The position numbers and the translations under genes are program-made. Positions 51,587 through 61,263 of a stretch of DNA of 64,000 bases are shown in pieces. Under the pieces are notes generated by a model. That model saw only the letters and a program-made list of their open reading frames with translations. It was not told the DNA's origin and did no database searches. The stretch is from Desulfobacula sp964636495. GTDB lineage: Bacteria; Desulfobacterota; Desulfobacteria; Desulfobacterales; Desulfobacteraceae. Positions within the stretch are counted from its first letter, which is position 1. The number at the start of each line of letters is the position of its first letter. Where the stretch lies: contig CAZWSL010000002.1 of the NCBI GenBank assembly GCA_964636495.1, positions 1 through 64,000 of the forward strand, given 5' to 3'.

Positions 51587-53251
51587 ATGAGTAAAGAGTG
51601 TCTGAATATTGCAACCCTTGTTGATGCAGCATTTAAAAAACATCCTGATAAAGTAGCGGTGCACTATCCCTACAGCCGTGATAAAAATAACCGGGTTGCT
51701 TACACCCATCTGACATATGCCCAGTTCAACGAGGAGAGTAACCGTTTTGCAAATGGACTGCTTGAAAACGGGATTGGTAAAGGATCACGGGTATCCCTGT
51801 TAGTACCGCCAAGCCTTGAGTTTGTGGCTCTCTTTTTTGCTCTGCTCAAGATTGGTGCCGTGCCTGTGCTTGTTGACCCCGGTATGGGAATTTTCAGGAT
51901 GGTTTCCTGTATTGGCGAAGTAACCCCTGAAGCCTATATCGGTATTCCCATGGCACATGTGGCAAGGGTGATGTTCCCGAAACATTTCCGATCCGTGAAA
52001 TTACCGGTTACTATCGGGAAAAAGTGGTTCTGGGGGGGGATTACACTGGGGCAGTTACGATCGAAAAACCGTAGACCGGCAGAGATATGTAATGGAGATA
52101 AAGATGATACAGCTGCCATTTTCTTTACCACAGGCAGTACTGGAATTCCAAAGGGAGTTGTATACACGAACGGCATGATGTATTCTCTCATGCTTGCGGT
52201 ACAGAAAGCATTCTGCCTGAATGAAAACACGATTGACATGCCTGCTTTTCCGCCTTTTGCATTATTTACAACTGCTTTTGGAGGTACAAGTGTCATACCG
52301 GATATGGATCCCACTAAACCTGCCAGGGTAGACCCAGCCAAACTGGTTGAAACCGTGCGTGATTTTGGTGTTAATCTCTCTTTTGGTTCACCAGCCATAT
52401 GGAAACGGCTTTCAGAATACTGTACAGCCAACGATATAACCCTTCCGTCAATTAAACGGATATTGATGTTTGGTGCGCCAACACCTGGATTTGTGATTGA
52501 GAGTTTTGAGAAAATTCTGCCCGGGGGTGATATTTATACTCCCTACGGTGCCACTGAATCCCTTCTGGTTACTTCCATAAGCGGAAACGAGATAAGAGGG
52601 GAAACACTGGCAAAGACAGATGATGGAAAAGGAACATGTGTTGGAAGCGTTATGCCGGAAACAGAACTGAAGATTATCAGAATCTCTGATGAGAAATTAG
52701 ACCTGCCTGAAGACGGTGTGGACGCGTTATGTGTAAAACCGGGAACAGTGGGCGAGATTATTGTCCGGGGAGAGTATATAACCCGGGAATATTATGGGAG
52801 ACCGGACGAAACAGCAAAGGGTAAAATTAAAGATGGAAACACCATATGGCACCGCATGGGCGATCTCGGATATCTGGATGACAGGAACAGATTATGGTTT
52901 GTAGGGCGTAAAGCCCACCGGATAAAAAGAGATGGCCAGGAGTACTACAGTATAATGGTGGAGTCGTGTTTTAACCAGCTTGAAGATGTATCCCGATCTG
53001 CAATGGTTGGTGTGCCGTCAGAAAAGCTTGGACAGAAAATGGTGATTATCATAGAGTATGATAAAGGAAAGATGCCAAAGGGCAGCAGAGAGCAGGAAGA
53101 GAAAAGCAGATATTTTCTTTCCCATGCCAGGGAGAAAAACCTGCCAGTGGATGCTGTTCTGTTTTATCCCTCCTTTCCTGTAGATATCAGGCATAATGCA
53201 AAAATTAAACGGGAAGAGCTGGCAGTCTGGGCGGAAAAACAGTTAAGCTGA
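51587..53251 (+). CDS. oleC: OleC-like beta-lactone synthetase (AMP-dependent ligase family)
   Basis: The 554 residues show an ANL-superfamily enzyme with P-loop FFTTGSTGIPKG (about 179-190), PAFPPFALFTTAFGG, the A5 motif YTPYGATESLL and WHRMGDLGYLD, and the OleC features VLVDPGMG and the C-terminal KIKREELAVWAEK. OleC activates beta-hydroxy acids with ATP and closes the beta-lactone ring. The beta-hydroxy acid would need an OleD-like reductase, for which there is no gene here. It ends the operon. Confidence 0.85.
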   Translation: MSKECLNIATLVDAAFKKHPDKVAVHYPYSRDKNNRVAYTHLTYAQFNEESNRFANGLLENGIGKGSRVSLLVPPSLEFVALFFALLKIGAVPVLVDPGMGIFRMVSCIGEVTPEAYIGIPMAHVARVMFPKHFRSVKLPVTIGKKWFWGGITLGQLRSKNRRPAEICNGDKDDTAAIFFTTGSTGIPKGVVYTNGMMYSLMLAVQKAFCLNENTIDMPAFPPFALFTTAFGGTSVIPDMDPTKPARVDPAKLVETVRDFGVNLSFGSPAIWKRLSEYCTANDITLPSIKRILMFGAPTPGFVIESFEKILPGGDIYTPYGATESLLVTSISGNEIRGETLAKTDDGKGTCVGSVMPETELKIIRISDEKLDLPEDGVDALCVKPGTVGEIIVRGEYITREYYGRPDETAKGKIKDGNTIWHRMGDLGYLDDRNRLWFVGRKAHRIKRDGQEYYSIMVESCFNQLEDVSRSAMVGVPSEKLGQKMVIIIEYDKGKMPKGSREQEEKSRYFLSHAREKNLPVDAVLFYPSFPVDIRHNAKIKREELAVWAEKQLS

Positions 53252-53415
53252 CATGCCGCGTCTCTTATTTGAGTTGTGAACAGACCTGGTTCTGCCGTAA
53301 ATATCATTTCCATAAGCGTGTAGTACAGGGTGTTGAAAATGACAGCTTCTCTGCTCTCTGTTTTATGAAGACCATCCCATTTATCAAACAGCGTCAGGCA
53401 GCGTCAGGGCATTTT

Positions 53416-53769
53416 TTAAAAGGGTGTTATCATGTTTATCTGAAACTGTTTTAAGAAGCGGTACAGAACTTTTTTTATCTGCAGTGCAGATAGAGATTTT
53501 GTATCAAGCTGTAACCGTTTAAAATCTTCCAGAATCCACCTTTTTTCCTTCTGTTTTATCATATATTCTAATCTTTTTTCCCTGTCAGCAATATTATAAT
53601 ATCCAGGTATGGATACGGATCCAAAATCCCGGGGCTGGTGGTTTGCAGAAATGATGTAACCTGTGAGTAAAAGAATATAAAACAGTAGATTAAAATCGTG
53701 TTTTGTGTCAAGAGAAATAGCAGGCTTTTCACTTATGATTAAATTCAGCATTTTTATTGAAAATAACAT
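53416..53769 (-). CDS. Short hypothetical protein with one membrane segment
   Basis: A 117-codon frame with one hydrophobic segment (NLLFYILLLTGYIIS, about 27-42) and a charged lysine-rich C-terminal half (REKRLEYMIKQKEKRW). I know no family. There is no clear ribosome site, and it overlaps the upstream region of the plus-strand flavoprotein. It may be a small anchored protein or a chance frame. Confidence 0.35.
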   Translation of the reverse strand: MLFSIKMLNLIISEKPAISLDTKHDFNLLFYILLLTGYIISANHQPRDFGSVSIPGYYNIADREKRLEYMIKQKEKRWILEDFKRLQLDTKSLSALQIKKVLYRFLKQFQINMITPF

Positions 53770-53791
53770 AATCTTGCAAAGGAAATCAACA

Positions 53792-54502
53792 ATGAAAATT
53801 TTAGCTGTATCAGGAAGTCCGCGTATGGAAAAACGGTCATCTACACTTAAGCTTGTTAAAGCAGTGGCAGAAAATACAGGATGTGAATATGATCTTGTGT
53901 CGCTTGCAGGTCAAAAAATTCATGGCTGTACAGGCTGTATGGGGTGTGTCGACGATAATATCTGTAAACTGAATGATGATTTTGCCATTTTGAGGGATAA
54001 AATTGTAAAAGCATATGCCTATATACTTGGAGGGTGTAATTTTTTTTCCACTCTAAATGCCGGTATGCACGCTTTTCTGGAAAGATGGTATCAGTTCCGC
54101 CACAGAGAAAACCGTGATCTCTGGGGAAAACCTGCTGTAATTGTTGCAGTAGGGGGGATGCAGACAGAAGGAGTTGTTAAGATTCTTGAGAAATTCTGCA
54201 TGTATAATTTTATTAAAGTAACAGATAGAGTTGAAGGCCGCGGTGCTCCCGGTTGCTTTTACTGCGGTTATGGAGAGACATGTAAGGTGGGCGCAATTTA
54301 CAATATACATGGAGATGGATTTAAAATAACAGAAGATAATACACCTTGTGTCAGCAGGGATGCTGCCTGCATGGAAAGAGCGTATCAGGCAGGAATAAAT
54401 CTTGGTGCAATATTAAAAAAAGGCCACGATAGAAGCAGTGCCACCAGGGAGGTGGCTGAGGCACTTATGGCTGTAAGAAAGTATAAAAAGCTGGATAAGT
54501 AA
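53792..54502 (+). CDS. Iron-sulfur flavoprotein (NADPH-dependent FMN reductase family)
   Basis: Starting at ATG 53792 after AAAGGAAAT, the 236 residues begin with MKILAVSGSPRMEKRSST, the FMN phosphate-binding loop, then the compact cysteine motif CTGCMGCVDDNIC, which in Isf-type flavoproteins holds a 4Fe-4S cluster, and later FYCGYGETCKVG and CVSRDAACMERA, extra cysteines. Such proteins shuttle electrons or reduce oxygen species in anaerobes. It stands 540 bp after oleC and just before a MATE gene. A redox step in the ole pathway is possible but speculative. Confidence 0.8.
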   Translation: MKILAVSGSPRMEKRSSTLKLVKAVAENTGCEYDLVSLAGQKIHGCTGCMGCVDDNICKLNDDFAILRDKIVKAYAYILGGCNFFSTLNAGMHAFLERWYQFRHRENRDLWGKPAVIVAVGGMQTEGVVKILEKFCMYNFIKVTDRVEGRGAPGCFYCGYGETCKVGAIYNIHGDGFKITEDNTPCVSRDAACMERAYQAGINLGAILKKGHDRSSATREVAEALMAVRKYKKLDK

Positions 54503-54543
54503 ATTATTTACTTTCAATTGTTTTGGGAAATACTACTATACGC

Positions 54544-55896
54544 ATGTTCACCCCGTTGCAGAAAAAATTTTTCAGGATGCTTTTAATCCTTGCCGTGCCT
54601 ATTGCACTGCAGAATCTTCTGACCTGTTCAATGACCGTTATCGATATCCTCATGGTGGGCCAGCTCAACGAAACCGCCATTGCTGCTGTTGGTATTGCCA
54701 ATCAATTTGTTTTCATGTTTATTGTTATCCAGTTCGGTATTCATTCAGGAGTGTCTGTTTTTACAGCTCAATACTGGGGAAAGGAAGATATGAGCCGGAT
54801 CAAGCAGCTGTCCGGAATAGGGTTGCTTGCAGGTTTGTGTGTAGCAGTCATCTTCAGTCTTATCTCTCTGCTGTTCCCGGAACATATCATGGGCCTTTTT
54901 TCCAAAGATATGGAAGTGGTCAGACTGGGTACAGGCTATCTGAAAATTGTTGGAATTGTCTTTGCCGTTTCTGCTGTAAGTCTCTCTTTCATGTTCAATC
55001 TCAGAGCCATGGGTTATGTCAAAGTGCCCATGGTCTGCTCCATAGTGGCTGTGAGCCTGAATATTTTTCTTAACTATATTCTGATTTTCGGGAAGTTTGG
55101 TTTTCCCGCCCTCGGCGTTACAGGTGCTGCAATTGCAACAACAGTCTCAAAAATTGTGGAAGGCGTGGTAATGATCACTATTATCTATAGCAGACAATAC
55201 CCCCTGGCAGCTGGTATCAAAGAGATGCTCGGTTTTGACTTCAATTTTTTCAGACATGTGCTTGCCACATGCTGGCCTGTTTTCCTAAATGAGTTATTCT
55301 GGGTAACCGGTATCAGCCTGTATAAGCTGGTTTATGCCAGAATCGGAACTGAATCCATTGCAGCTGTTAATATTGTTGCCACTATTGAGGAATTTATGTT
55401 CATTCCTTTTTTCGGTATCTTTCATGGAGGCGCCATAGTGATCGGTAACAGTATTGGAAGCGGTAGAAAAAACACTGCATACTCCTTTGGCAGATTTCTC
55501 ATGGTTATCCAGTTGGTTCTTGCCATTGCAGCAGGTATCGTAATAATTCTTTCCCGGGATTTTGTACTTTCATTTTACAATATTTCCCCTGATACCTATA
55601 AAAATGCTTACTACCTGATGCTGGTGACAGGCATGGTGTTCTGGAGCAAAACAACTAATTTTGTCAATATCGTTTCTGTGTTGAGGGGAGGTGGGGACAC
55701 AAAATTTGCTTTCCTGCTTGATCTTACCGGAGTGTGGCTGATTGGCCTGCCTGTGGCTTTTTGGGCTGCCTTTTACCTGGAACTTCCTGTTTACGGGGTT
55801 ATGGCACTCATAGCAATTGAAGAGTTGTTCAAGCTCGGGGTCGGTATTCCCAGGTTTCTGTCAAGAAAGTGGATACGAAATCTGGTGGAATCTTAA
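54544..55896 (+). CDS. MATE-family efflux transporter
   Basis: The roughly 450-residue protein has 12 helices in two MatE repeats: LILAVPIALQNLLTCSMTVIDILMVGQL and the second-half FLNELFWVTGISLYKLVYARIG. MATE proteins export cationic drugs or metabolites with sodium or protons. ATG 54544 fits the family start; a TTG eight codons earlier is possible. It is 41 bp after the flavoprotein and may be cotranscribed. Confidence 0.9.
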   Translation: MFTPLQKKFFRMLLILAVPIALQNLLTCSMTVIDILMVGQLNETAIAAVGIANQFVFMFIVIQFGIHSGVSVFTAQYWGKEDMSRIKQLSGIGLLAGLCVAVIFSLISLLFPEHIMGLFSKDMEVVRLGTGYLKIVGIVFAVSAVSLSFMFNLRAMGYVKVPMVCSIVAVSLNIFLNYILIFGKFGFPALGVTGAAIATTVSKIVEGVVMITIIYSRQYPLAAGIKEMLGFDFNFFRHVLATCWPVFLNELFWVTGISLYKLVYARIGTESIAAVNIVATIEEFMFIPFFGIFHGGAIVIGNSIGSGRKNTAYSFGRFLMVIQLVLAIAAGIVIILSRDFVLSFYNISPDTYKNAYYLMLVTGMVFWSKTTNFVNIVSVLRGGGDTKFAFLLDLTGVWLIGLPVAFWAAFYLELPVYGVMALIAIEELFKLGVGIPRFLSRKWIRNLVES

Positions 55897-55941
55897 AAAA
55901 GTAAATCATCTGAAACAAAATAGATTAGTGAAATAGCCAGG

Positions 55942-57231
55942 CTAAATATCATACATATGGAGAATAAGATTCCCCTGTGTAAGAACACCGGTTAAAAATT
56001 TGTTCTCAACTACCGGAATAATCCCATCATCGGACAGATTCATTAATTCAAGCGCTTTAAAGGCAGTTTCGTCTGGTTTTATCAAGGCCACCCCGGGTTT
56101 CATGAATCCTTTTACTGACGTATTCAGGCGGTTTGATTTTTCAGCTTTGATAAAGTTTTTACTGGAGAGACTGCCGAGAAATTGCCCATTGTCACAGATC
56201 AGTACGGCATTTATTTTTTCTTTAACCATGATTTTTTTTGCTTCAGCCATGGTTAGAGAAGAATCAACCATAAACCGTTCAGGCCCGGACATTATATCTT
56301 TTATGAGGATATTCCTCCGGCTTGATTCTTTGATTAATTGCTCAGCCATATTCACAGCTGTATCAAGGTCACTGCCATTGATAACGGCAGAACCTGCTGC
56401 CGGATGTCCTCCTCCCCCGAGTGCCCGCATAACAGCTCCCACATCAACACCTCCTCCTTTAGCCCTCCCAATGACCATGGACTTGTTTTTATCTGTGAGG
56501 AAGATACCGAATACAGCATCCATGCCTTTGAATTCCCTATATTTATTCACAAGGGAGGCAAGCATGGTCAACCCGCTTTTAACGGGCTGGGCACATATGG
56601 CTATTTTCAATCCATCCATTTCAAAGGTTTTCGCTTCAGCAAGCATGCTGGAGAATACCTTGGAGTGGGAATCGTCTATAATATCGGCCAGGTAGGAGGA
56701 TACAATATTTAAATCTGCTCCGTTTTTAAGAAGAAATGCAGTCATACCTGCATCTCTGTGGGTTGCTGAAGAGAAGGTAAGACAGCCGGTATCATCATAA
56801 ATTCCCAACAGAAACAGAGTCGCCTGCATGGGGGTAAAAGGTGTATTTCTGTGCTGCATCTCTTCGGTCAGGAGGGTAATGGTGGCTCCTACTTCTTCCC
56901 TGTATTCCCGGTTTCCCTTAATGGTCACACCTTCCATATGGTGATCCCAGGAAATAATTTCAAGATCCTCTTTTGCGGCAAGGCTTTCCATACGGTCAAG
57001 GCGTTTCCAGTTATTTGCATCCACTACGATCAGAGAGTTCACTCTGTCAAGATCCAGTTCTTTTCTCGGTTTAATGCGCATGATGTCCCTGTGGATGGCA
57101 AGGAAGGTTTTGACTCCAGGCATAATGTGGGAAGGCAGGATGGCAACAGTTCCAGGGTAGAGACAGGTACAGGCTACCATGGAGGCCAGTGCATCAAAAT
57201 CAGTATTGGTATGGCTTGTAACTATTCTCAT
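55942..57231 (-). CDS. DHH-family phosphoesterase with tandem CBS domains
   Basis: The 429-residue protein has DHH motifs: DFDALASM at 11-18, VVDANNW, SWDHHMEG near 94-101, and the DHHA1 motif ARALGGGGHPAAGSAV (here RALGGGGHPAAG), followed by two CBS domains (about 310-429, KDIMSGPERFMVD and VKGFMKPGVALIKPD). In deltaproteobacteria this architecture forms the N-terminal part of A-adding tRNA nucleotidyltransferases; here the polymerase domain is absent, so it stands alone as a manganese phosphoesterase, perhaps acting on nanoRNA or cyclic dinucleotides. The CBS pair should sense adenine nucleotides. Substrate not determined. Confidence 0.85.
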   Translation of the reverse strand: MRIVTSHTNTDFDALASMVACTCLYPGTVAILPSHIMPGVKTFLAIHRDIMRIKPRKELDLDRVNSLIVVDANNWKRLDRMESLAAKEDLEIISWDHHMEGVTIKGNREYREEVGATITLLTEEMQHRNTPFTPMQATLFLLGIYDDTGCLTFSSATHRDAGMTAFLLKNGADLNIVSSYLADIIDDSHSKVFSSMLAEAKTFEMDGLKIAICAQPVKSGLTMLASLVNKYREFKGMDAVFGIFLTDKNKSMVIGRAKGGGVDVGAVMRALGGGGHPAAGSAVINGSDLDTAVNMAEQLIKESSRRNILIKDIMSGPERFMVDSSLTMAEAKKIMVKEKINAVLICDNGQFLGSLSSKNFIKAEKSNRLNTSVKGFMKPGVALIKPDETAFKALELMNLSDDGIIPVVENKFLTGVLTQGNLILHMYDI

Positions 57232-57456
57232 GGCCTTTTTTTGAAGTTCTTGGTTTAAATCAAACTTAACAATATAAAAAAATAGTGACTATCTCTCCTG
57301 GCAGATGGAGTCTCTGAATTGGTAACAATAATTATGTGTCCTGTCAATGATCAGGATCGGTTTTAAATCTTATGCAGCGTAAAAATTGTAGCATAATTTA
57401 AATTCGTGGTTATAATATTTCTGTTATAAATTTGTGAAAAAAAAGGAAATAGTCCA

Positions 57457-58260
57457 GTGGTTAGATATTTGATCCGGTTTTATATGTATTCTCAATTTTA
57501 TTTTGAAAAAATGATGGGGAAAGGTGCATTTTCCAGGGATAAAACAGTATATATCAGGGATAAATACAAACCGGTTGGTAATCCAGTAAAAGATGGATTA
57601 TTTCTTCATCATGTCAAGCAGTTTCATGAATCTTCCTGCTCTGTGGCTTCTGTGGTTTCAGCGGTAAATACCCTGCTGGATGATTGTAACCAATTAAACG
57701 GAAAGCCAGTTACCCAGCATGACCTTTTAAACAAGGTACAAGCCGTACACTGGAAAGAACGAATGAGTAAAAACGGATATAAAGGGAGACGGGGACTGCC
57801 TCTGGACACACTTGGGGAGGTCGTAAAGGCCAGCCTGGACACCTTTGAAATCCCATATAAATCTGTTGAAGTGATTCAGACAAGTCTGGATGAAAAAAAA
57901 TCTGAAACGCTTAAGAAGCAGTTGAGAAGCAGGCTTGAACGATTTGAAAAAAAAGGTGACTGCCTGATTATTGCGCATTTTGACCAAGGGACCTATCTTC
58001 CTGAACTCCATATACCGCATATCTCACCGGTAGGCGGGTATGATGCCGGGACCGGCGAGATAGTCATGCTGGATGTGGATCCGGAACAGATCTATCCTTA
58101 CAGAATATCCTTTGATACTTTCTACAGCGGAATTTCAACTAATTACAATCACCTCCTTTCTGTTTTCGGTTACAGGGAGGGCGGTTATATTTTTATAGAA
58201 TCCGACTATCCCGAATATGGTGACAAAAGTTGTGGATTACCAGAATCAGATCAAGGGTAG
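57457..58260 (+). CDS. Phytochelatin-synthase-like cysteine protease (C83/C39 fold)
   Basis: The 267 residues contain a papain-like triad in phytochelatin-synthase order: Cys61 in HESSCSVASVVSAVN, His188 in LHIPHISPVGGYD and Asp206 in IVMLDVDP. Bacterial homologues without the C-terminal metal domain mainly hydrolyse glutathione to gamma-glutamylcysteine. A role in thiol turnover or peptide processing is inferred. GTG 57457 is chosen because AAGGAA lies nine bases upstream; the N-terminal 20 residues are hydrophobic and aromatic but do not form a convincing signal. Confidence 0.75.
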   Translation: MVRYLIRFYMYSQFYFEKMMGKGAFSRDKTVYIRDKYKPVGNPVKDGLFLHHVKQFHESSCSVASVVSAVNTLLDDCNQLNGKPVTQHDLLNKVQAVHWKERMSKNGYKGRRGLPLDTLGEVVKASLDTFEIPYKSVEVIQTSLDEKKSETLKKQLRSRLERFEKKGDCLIIAHFDQGTYLPELHIPHISPVGGYDAGTGEIVMLDVDPEQIYPYRISFDTFYSGISTNYNHLLSVFGYREGGYIFIESDYPEYGDKSCGLPESDQG

Positions 58261-58407
58261 AACATACGAAGCAGAAATCGTCTGCCGGATTAAAGAGAGA
58301 TCAAATCTTAAATTTGATATGTTATGTAACATCAATATAGTTTGAAAATAGGGTAATCATTCTATGAAAGGTCAGAGAGAATAAAAATCTTTGAATTATA
58401 AATATCT

Positions 58408-60039
58408 ATGCTGATGAAAAAACAATATATGCATGCTGTCTGTTTATGGCTGTTCTTACCTGCTGTCATCTGTTTTACATCCATGACATCTGCTGTTGAT
58501 TGTAAAGAGAAAAAGAGGAATTATCATATCACTGTTCTGCATACAAATGATCACCACGGCAGATTCTGGAAAAATTCCAGAAAAGAATATGGTATGGCTG
58601 CCAGAAAGACGTTAATTGATAGTATCCGGGCTGAGGTTGAACTTCAGGGAGGATTTCTGCTTCTGCTGGATGCAGGTGACATGAATACAGGTATACCTGA
58701 ATCAAAAATGCTCAATGCAAAACCCGATATTGAAGGAATGAATCTTCTGGGATATGATGCCATGGTAGCTGGAAACCATGAGTTTGACAATCCTGTTGAA
58801 ATGCTTCTGCTTCAGAAAACGTGGATGAAGTTTCCCCTGCTGTCTTCTAATATTTATGATAAATTGACGAAAAAAAGAGTTTTTGATCCATTTGTATTCT
58901 TTCATTTCCAGGGATTGAAAATCGCTGTTTTTGGACTTACAACAGAAGACACTGTGAAACAGTGCAACCCTGAAAACATTAGAAACCTTGAATTTGCTAA
59001 CACCATTGATATCTCAAAAAAACTCGTGCCTCAGCTGAAAACAGATGCAGATATCGTGATTGCTCTTGTCCATCTGGGATACTATTTCAATGGGAAACAT
59101 GGTCAGAATGCACCGGGTTCGGTGTCACTTGCAAGGGCTGTGGAAGGCATTGATATTATTGTGGACGCTCATACCCATACAGCACTGGAACAGCCTGATA
59201 TTCAGAATAATACAATCATTGTCCAGGCCGGCGAATATGGAAAGTATCTTGGAAGACTTGATCTGGAGTATACAGAAGGTAAATTGATCCAAAAAGCCTA
59301 TGAACTGATTCCCGTTAATCTGAAAAAGAAAACAATGGAGAATGATAGAGTTGTTGAAGTCCATGTCCGGAAAAAAATTCCTGAAGATCTGGAAACGCTT
59401 GCGGTTTTATCAACATATCAGGAAGCTGGAGCAGACAGATTCAATATGATCATCGGCTCTTCAAATGCTGAGTTTACAGGCGGAAGGGAGATAGTAAGGA
59501 GCGGTGAAAGCAGCCTTGGCAATCTTCTATGCAGAGCTGCCATGCTAAAAACATCTGCTGATGTATCTGTGATGAATTCCGGTGGTATCAGGGCCGGTCT
59601 TCCATCTGGAAATATTACCTACAAAGATGTTTTAAAAGTCAGCCCTTTTGGTAATACAATCTGTACGGTAAATTTGAATGGTGAAGAGTTGAGAGCTTAC
59701 CTTGAAAAGGCGGTTAATATGGAAAGAGATACCGGTGCTTTTGCACAGATAAGCGGAGCTACCATATTTCTTGCTGAAAACAAAATTATGCGGTTAATGG
59801 TAGGGGGAGAAAAAATGTCTGGATCAAGAAAATATAAGCTTGTGATTCCGAGCTACATTGCAGCAGGCGGTGATGGATATCCAGAGTTGTCTTCACATAA
59901 AAGTTTTGTTGATACAGGTTTTGTTGATGCAGATGTATTGAAAAATTATATTTCAAAAAATTCACCCTTGAAAATCGAAGATTTTATACCGGAGAATGAT
60001 AAAGTAAGGCGATACCAATCCGGCAAAAGTTTTTATTGA
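58408..60039 (+). CDS. Secreted 5'-nucleotidase/UDP-sugar hydrolase family protein
   Basis: The 543-residue protein has a signal peptide (KKQYMHAVCLWLFLPAVICF, cut near SAVDC), a metallophosphatase domain with HTNDHHGRF, DAGDMNTGIP, VAGNHEFDNP and DAHTHTALEQP, and a 5'-nucleotidase C-terminal domain with MNSGGIRAGLP and SPFGNTICTVNLNGEEL, ending in AAGGDGYPEL. It would dephosphorylate nucleotides in the periplasm for phosphate or purine scavenging. The conserved Cys after the signal (VDC) might make it a lipoprotein, but the lipobox is poor. It follows the C83 protease by about 150 bp. Confidence 0.9.
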   Translation: MLMKKQYMHAVCLWLFLPAVICFTSMTSAVDCKEKKRNYHITVLHTNDHHGRFWKNSRKEYGMAARKTLIDSIRAEVELQGGFLLLLDAGDMNTGIPESKMLNAKPDIEGMNLLGYDAMVAGNHEFDNPVEMLLLQKTWMKFPLLSSNIYDKLTKKRVFDPFVFFHFQGLKIAVFGLTTEDTVKQCNPENIRNLEFANTIDISKKLVPQLKTDADIVIALVHLGYYFNGKHGQNAPGSVSLARAVEGIDIIVDAHTHTALEQPDIQNNTIIVQAGEYGKYLGRLDLEYTEGKLIQKAYELIPVNLKKKTMENDRVVEVHVRKKIPEDLETLAVLSTYQEAGADRFNMIIGSSNAEFTGGREIVRSGESSLGNLLCRAAMLKTSADVSVMNSGGIRAGLPSGNITYKDVLKVSPFGNTICTVNLNGEELRAYLEKAVNMERDTGAFAQISGATIFLAENKIMRLMVGGEKMSGSRKYKLVIPSYIAAGGDGYPELSSHKSFVDTGFVDADVLKNYISKNSPLKIEDFIPENDKVRRYQSGKSFY

Positions 60040-60151
60040 TAATCCAGAGCCAGTATATAAAAAATAATAACGGATCTCTTATCGGGTGAAATGGCAGAAG
60101 AAAACCCGATTAAAGCTGTGATCTTACTGCAGGGCCGGGCCGGGTTCTATC

Positions 60152-61237
60152 TTAATACATGAATCCCTCTTTGACCTTTGACATGCCCGGAATGACGGTC
60201 TGGGTTCTGTCAATCCATTTTAAGCGTCTTATCCTGTGATGTACAAACTCTGCAATAATTTCTGCATCCGAGGCAAGAAAGTCCCTTTTCAGAACAATCT
60301 TGATAAGAATATCAATAGTGCCGTGGACCGCGTGAACCTCCTGAACTTCGTCAATGGCAAACAGCTTGTCAATAATTTTCTCATCTGCTGATGCATGAAG
60401 ATCTATAAGAACAAACGCTGTAATGGTTCGTTTCATTTCAGGATAATCAGGAGTGTTTTTTTCCAGCATTGCAGTCCTGAAGGCTTCCATGCTCCTTGGA
60501 ATCAGCCTGTCTATTCCAATACCATATCTCCTGTGAGAGGTTCGATCCCAGTGGTGATATGCAATATAGGTGTAGAGATCTGCTATTTTCCTTTTGGGAA
60601 AATATTTTATCAGCTTTCCATTGTTTATAATTGAAATTAGGGGAAAATAAATCGTATTATACCAGTCCTGGGCAGCATTCTTAAAATCAACCTCTTTTCC
60701 AGATATGTTAATGAGATGATTTTGATGTTTCTGAATCTGTTTTTCAAGAAATTTATATTTTCCAAGTTCTGTTACCTCAATTTCTTCGGGAAGAGCGGTT
60801 TTTTCAAAAAATTTCTGTTTTTCAATATACAACAGGTTTACCATTGTATTTTTTGAGGAGAGTAATTCAATAACTTTTGCCCTGATTTCAAACTGTCCCA
60901 GCTCTTTTGCTGCAGAAACCCTGTGGTTTCCGTCCACTACGTAATAATCATTACGGATTTGATAAAGGTTTACGGGAGGCAGTGGTTTCCCTTGCTTCAT
61001 TGCACGTTTGATATCTGTAAATCTTTTCCAGGAAATATGTTTTTTAGGTCGAAATTTTGAATCAAAATCGTAATATTTACCCACACTGCCAATTATTTTG
61101 TCAAGATCAATGGTTTTTATTCCATGGTCAATAAATTCAACATCCTCTTTTTTTTCCGGCTGATCATTAAAAGAGCTGACATGATTCTCTGCTTCATTTT
61201 GTTTGAAAGAAAAAACAGATTTAAAAAAATTTTTCAT
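60152..61237 (-). CDS. ParB-like domain protein fused to an Lrp/AsnC ligand-binding (RAM) domain
   Basis: Residues about 40-130 form a ParB/sulfiredoxin-like domain with the nucleotide-binding loop VVDGNHRVSAAKEL (DGNHR at 102-106). The middle part (DWYNTIYFPLISIINN, IADLYTYIAYHHWDR) resembles the DUF4032-type region of ParB-like proteins. Residues about 272-345 (ITAFVLIDLHASADEKIIDKL, EVHAVHGTIDILIKI) match the alpha-beta RAM domain of Lrp regulators. No HTH is seen. The gene is 26 bp downstream of the metallophosphoesterase gene. A ligand-regulated CTPase- or kinase-like role is inference only. Confidence 0.7.
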   Translation of the reverse strand: MKNFFKSVFSFKQNEAENHVSSFNDQPEKKEDVEFIDHGIKTIDLDKIIGSVGKYYDFDSKFRPKKHISWKRFTDIKRAMKQGKPLPPVNLYQIRNDYYVVDGNHRVSAAKELGQFEIRAKVIELLSSKNTMVNLLYIEKQKFFEKTALPEEIEVTELGKYKFLEKQIQKHQNHLINISGKEVDFKNAAQDWYNTIYFPLISIINNGKLIKYFPKRKIADLYTYIAYHHWDRTSHRRYGIGIDRLIPRSMEAFRTAMLEKNTPDYPEMKRTITAFVLIDLHASADEKIIDKLFAIDEVQEVHAVHGTIDILIKIVLKRDFLASDAEIIAEFVHHRIRRLKWIDRTQTVIPGMSKVKEGFMY

Positions 61238-61263
61238 TATTCAACCTTAATTTAATAGATGCT

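Noticed and set aside
53269..53454. Short plus-strand frame after oleC
   Set aside because: No ribosome site, no motif and low-complexity composition; I see no support for a gene.
60535..60560. tRNA T-arm-like string GGTTCGATCCCA
   Set aside because: It lies inside the ParB-like coding frame, and no cloverleaf arms can be built around it.
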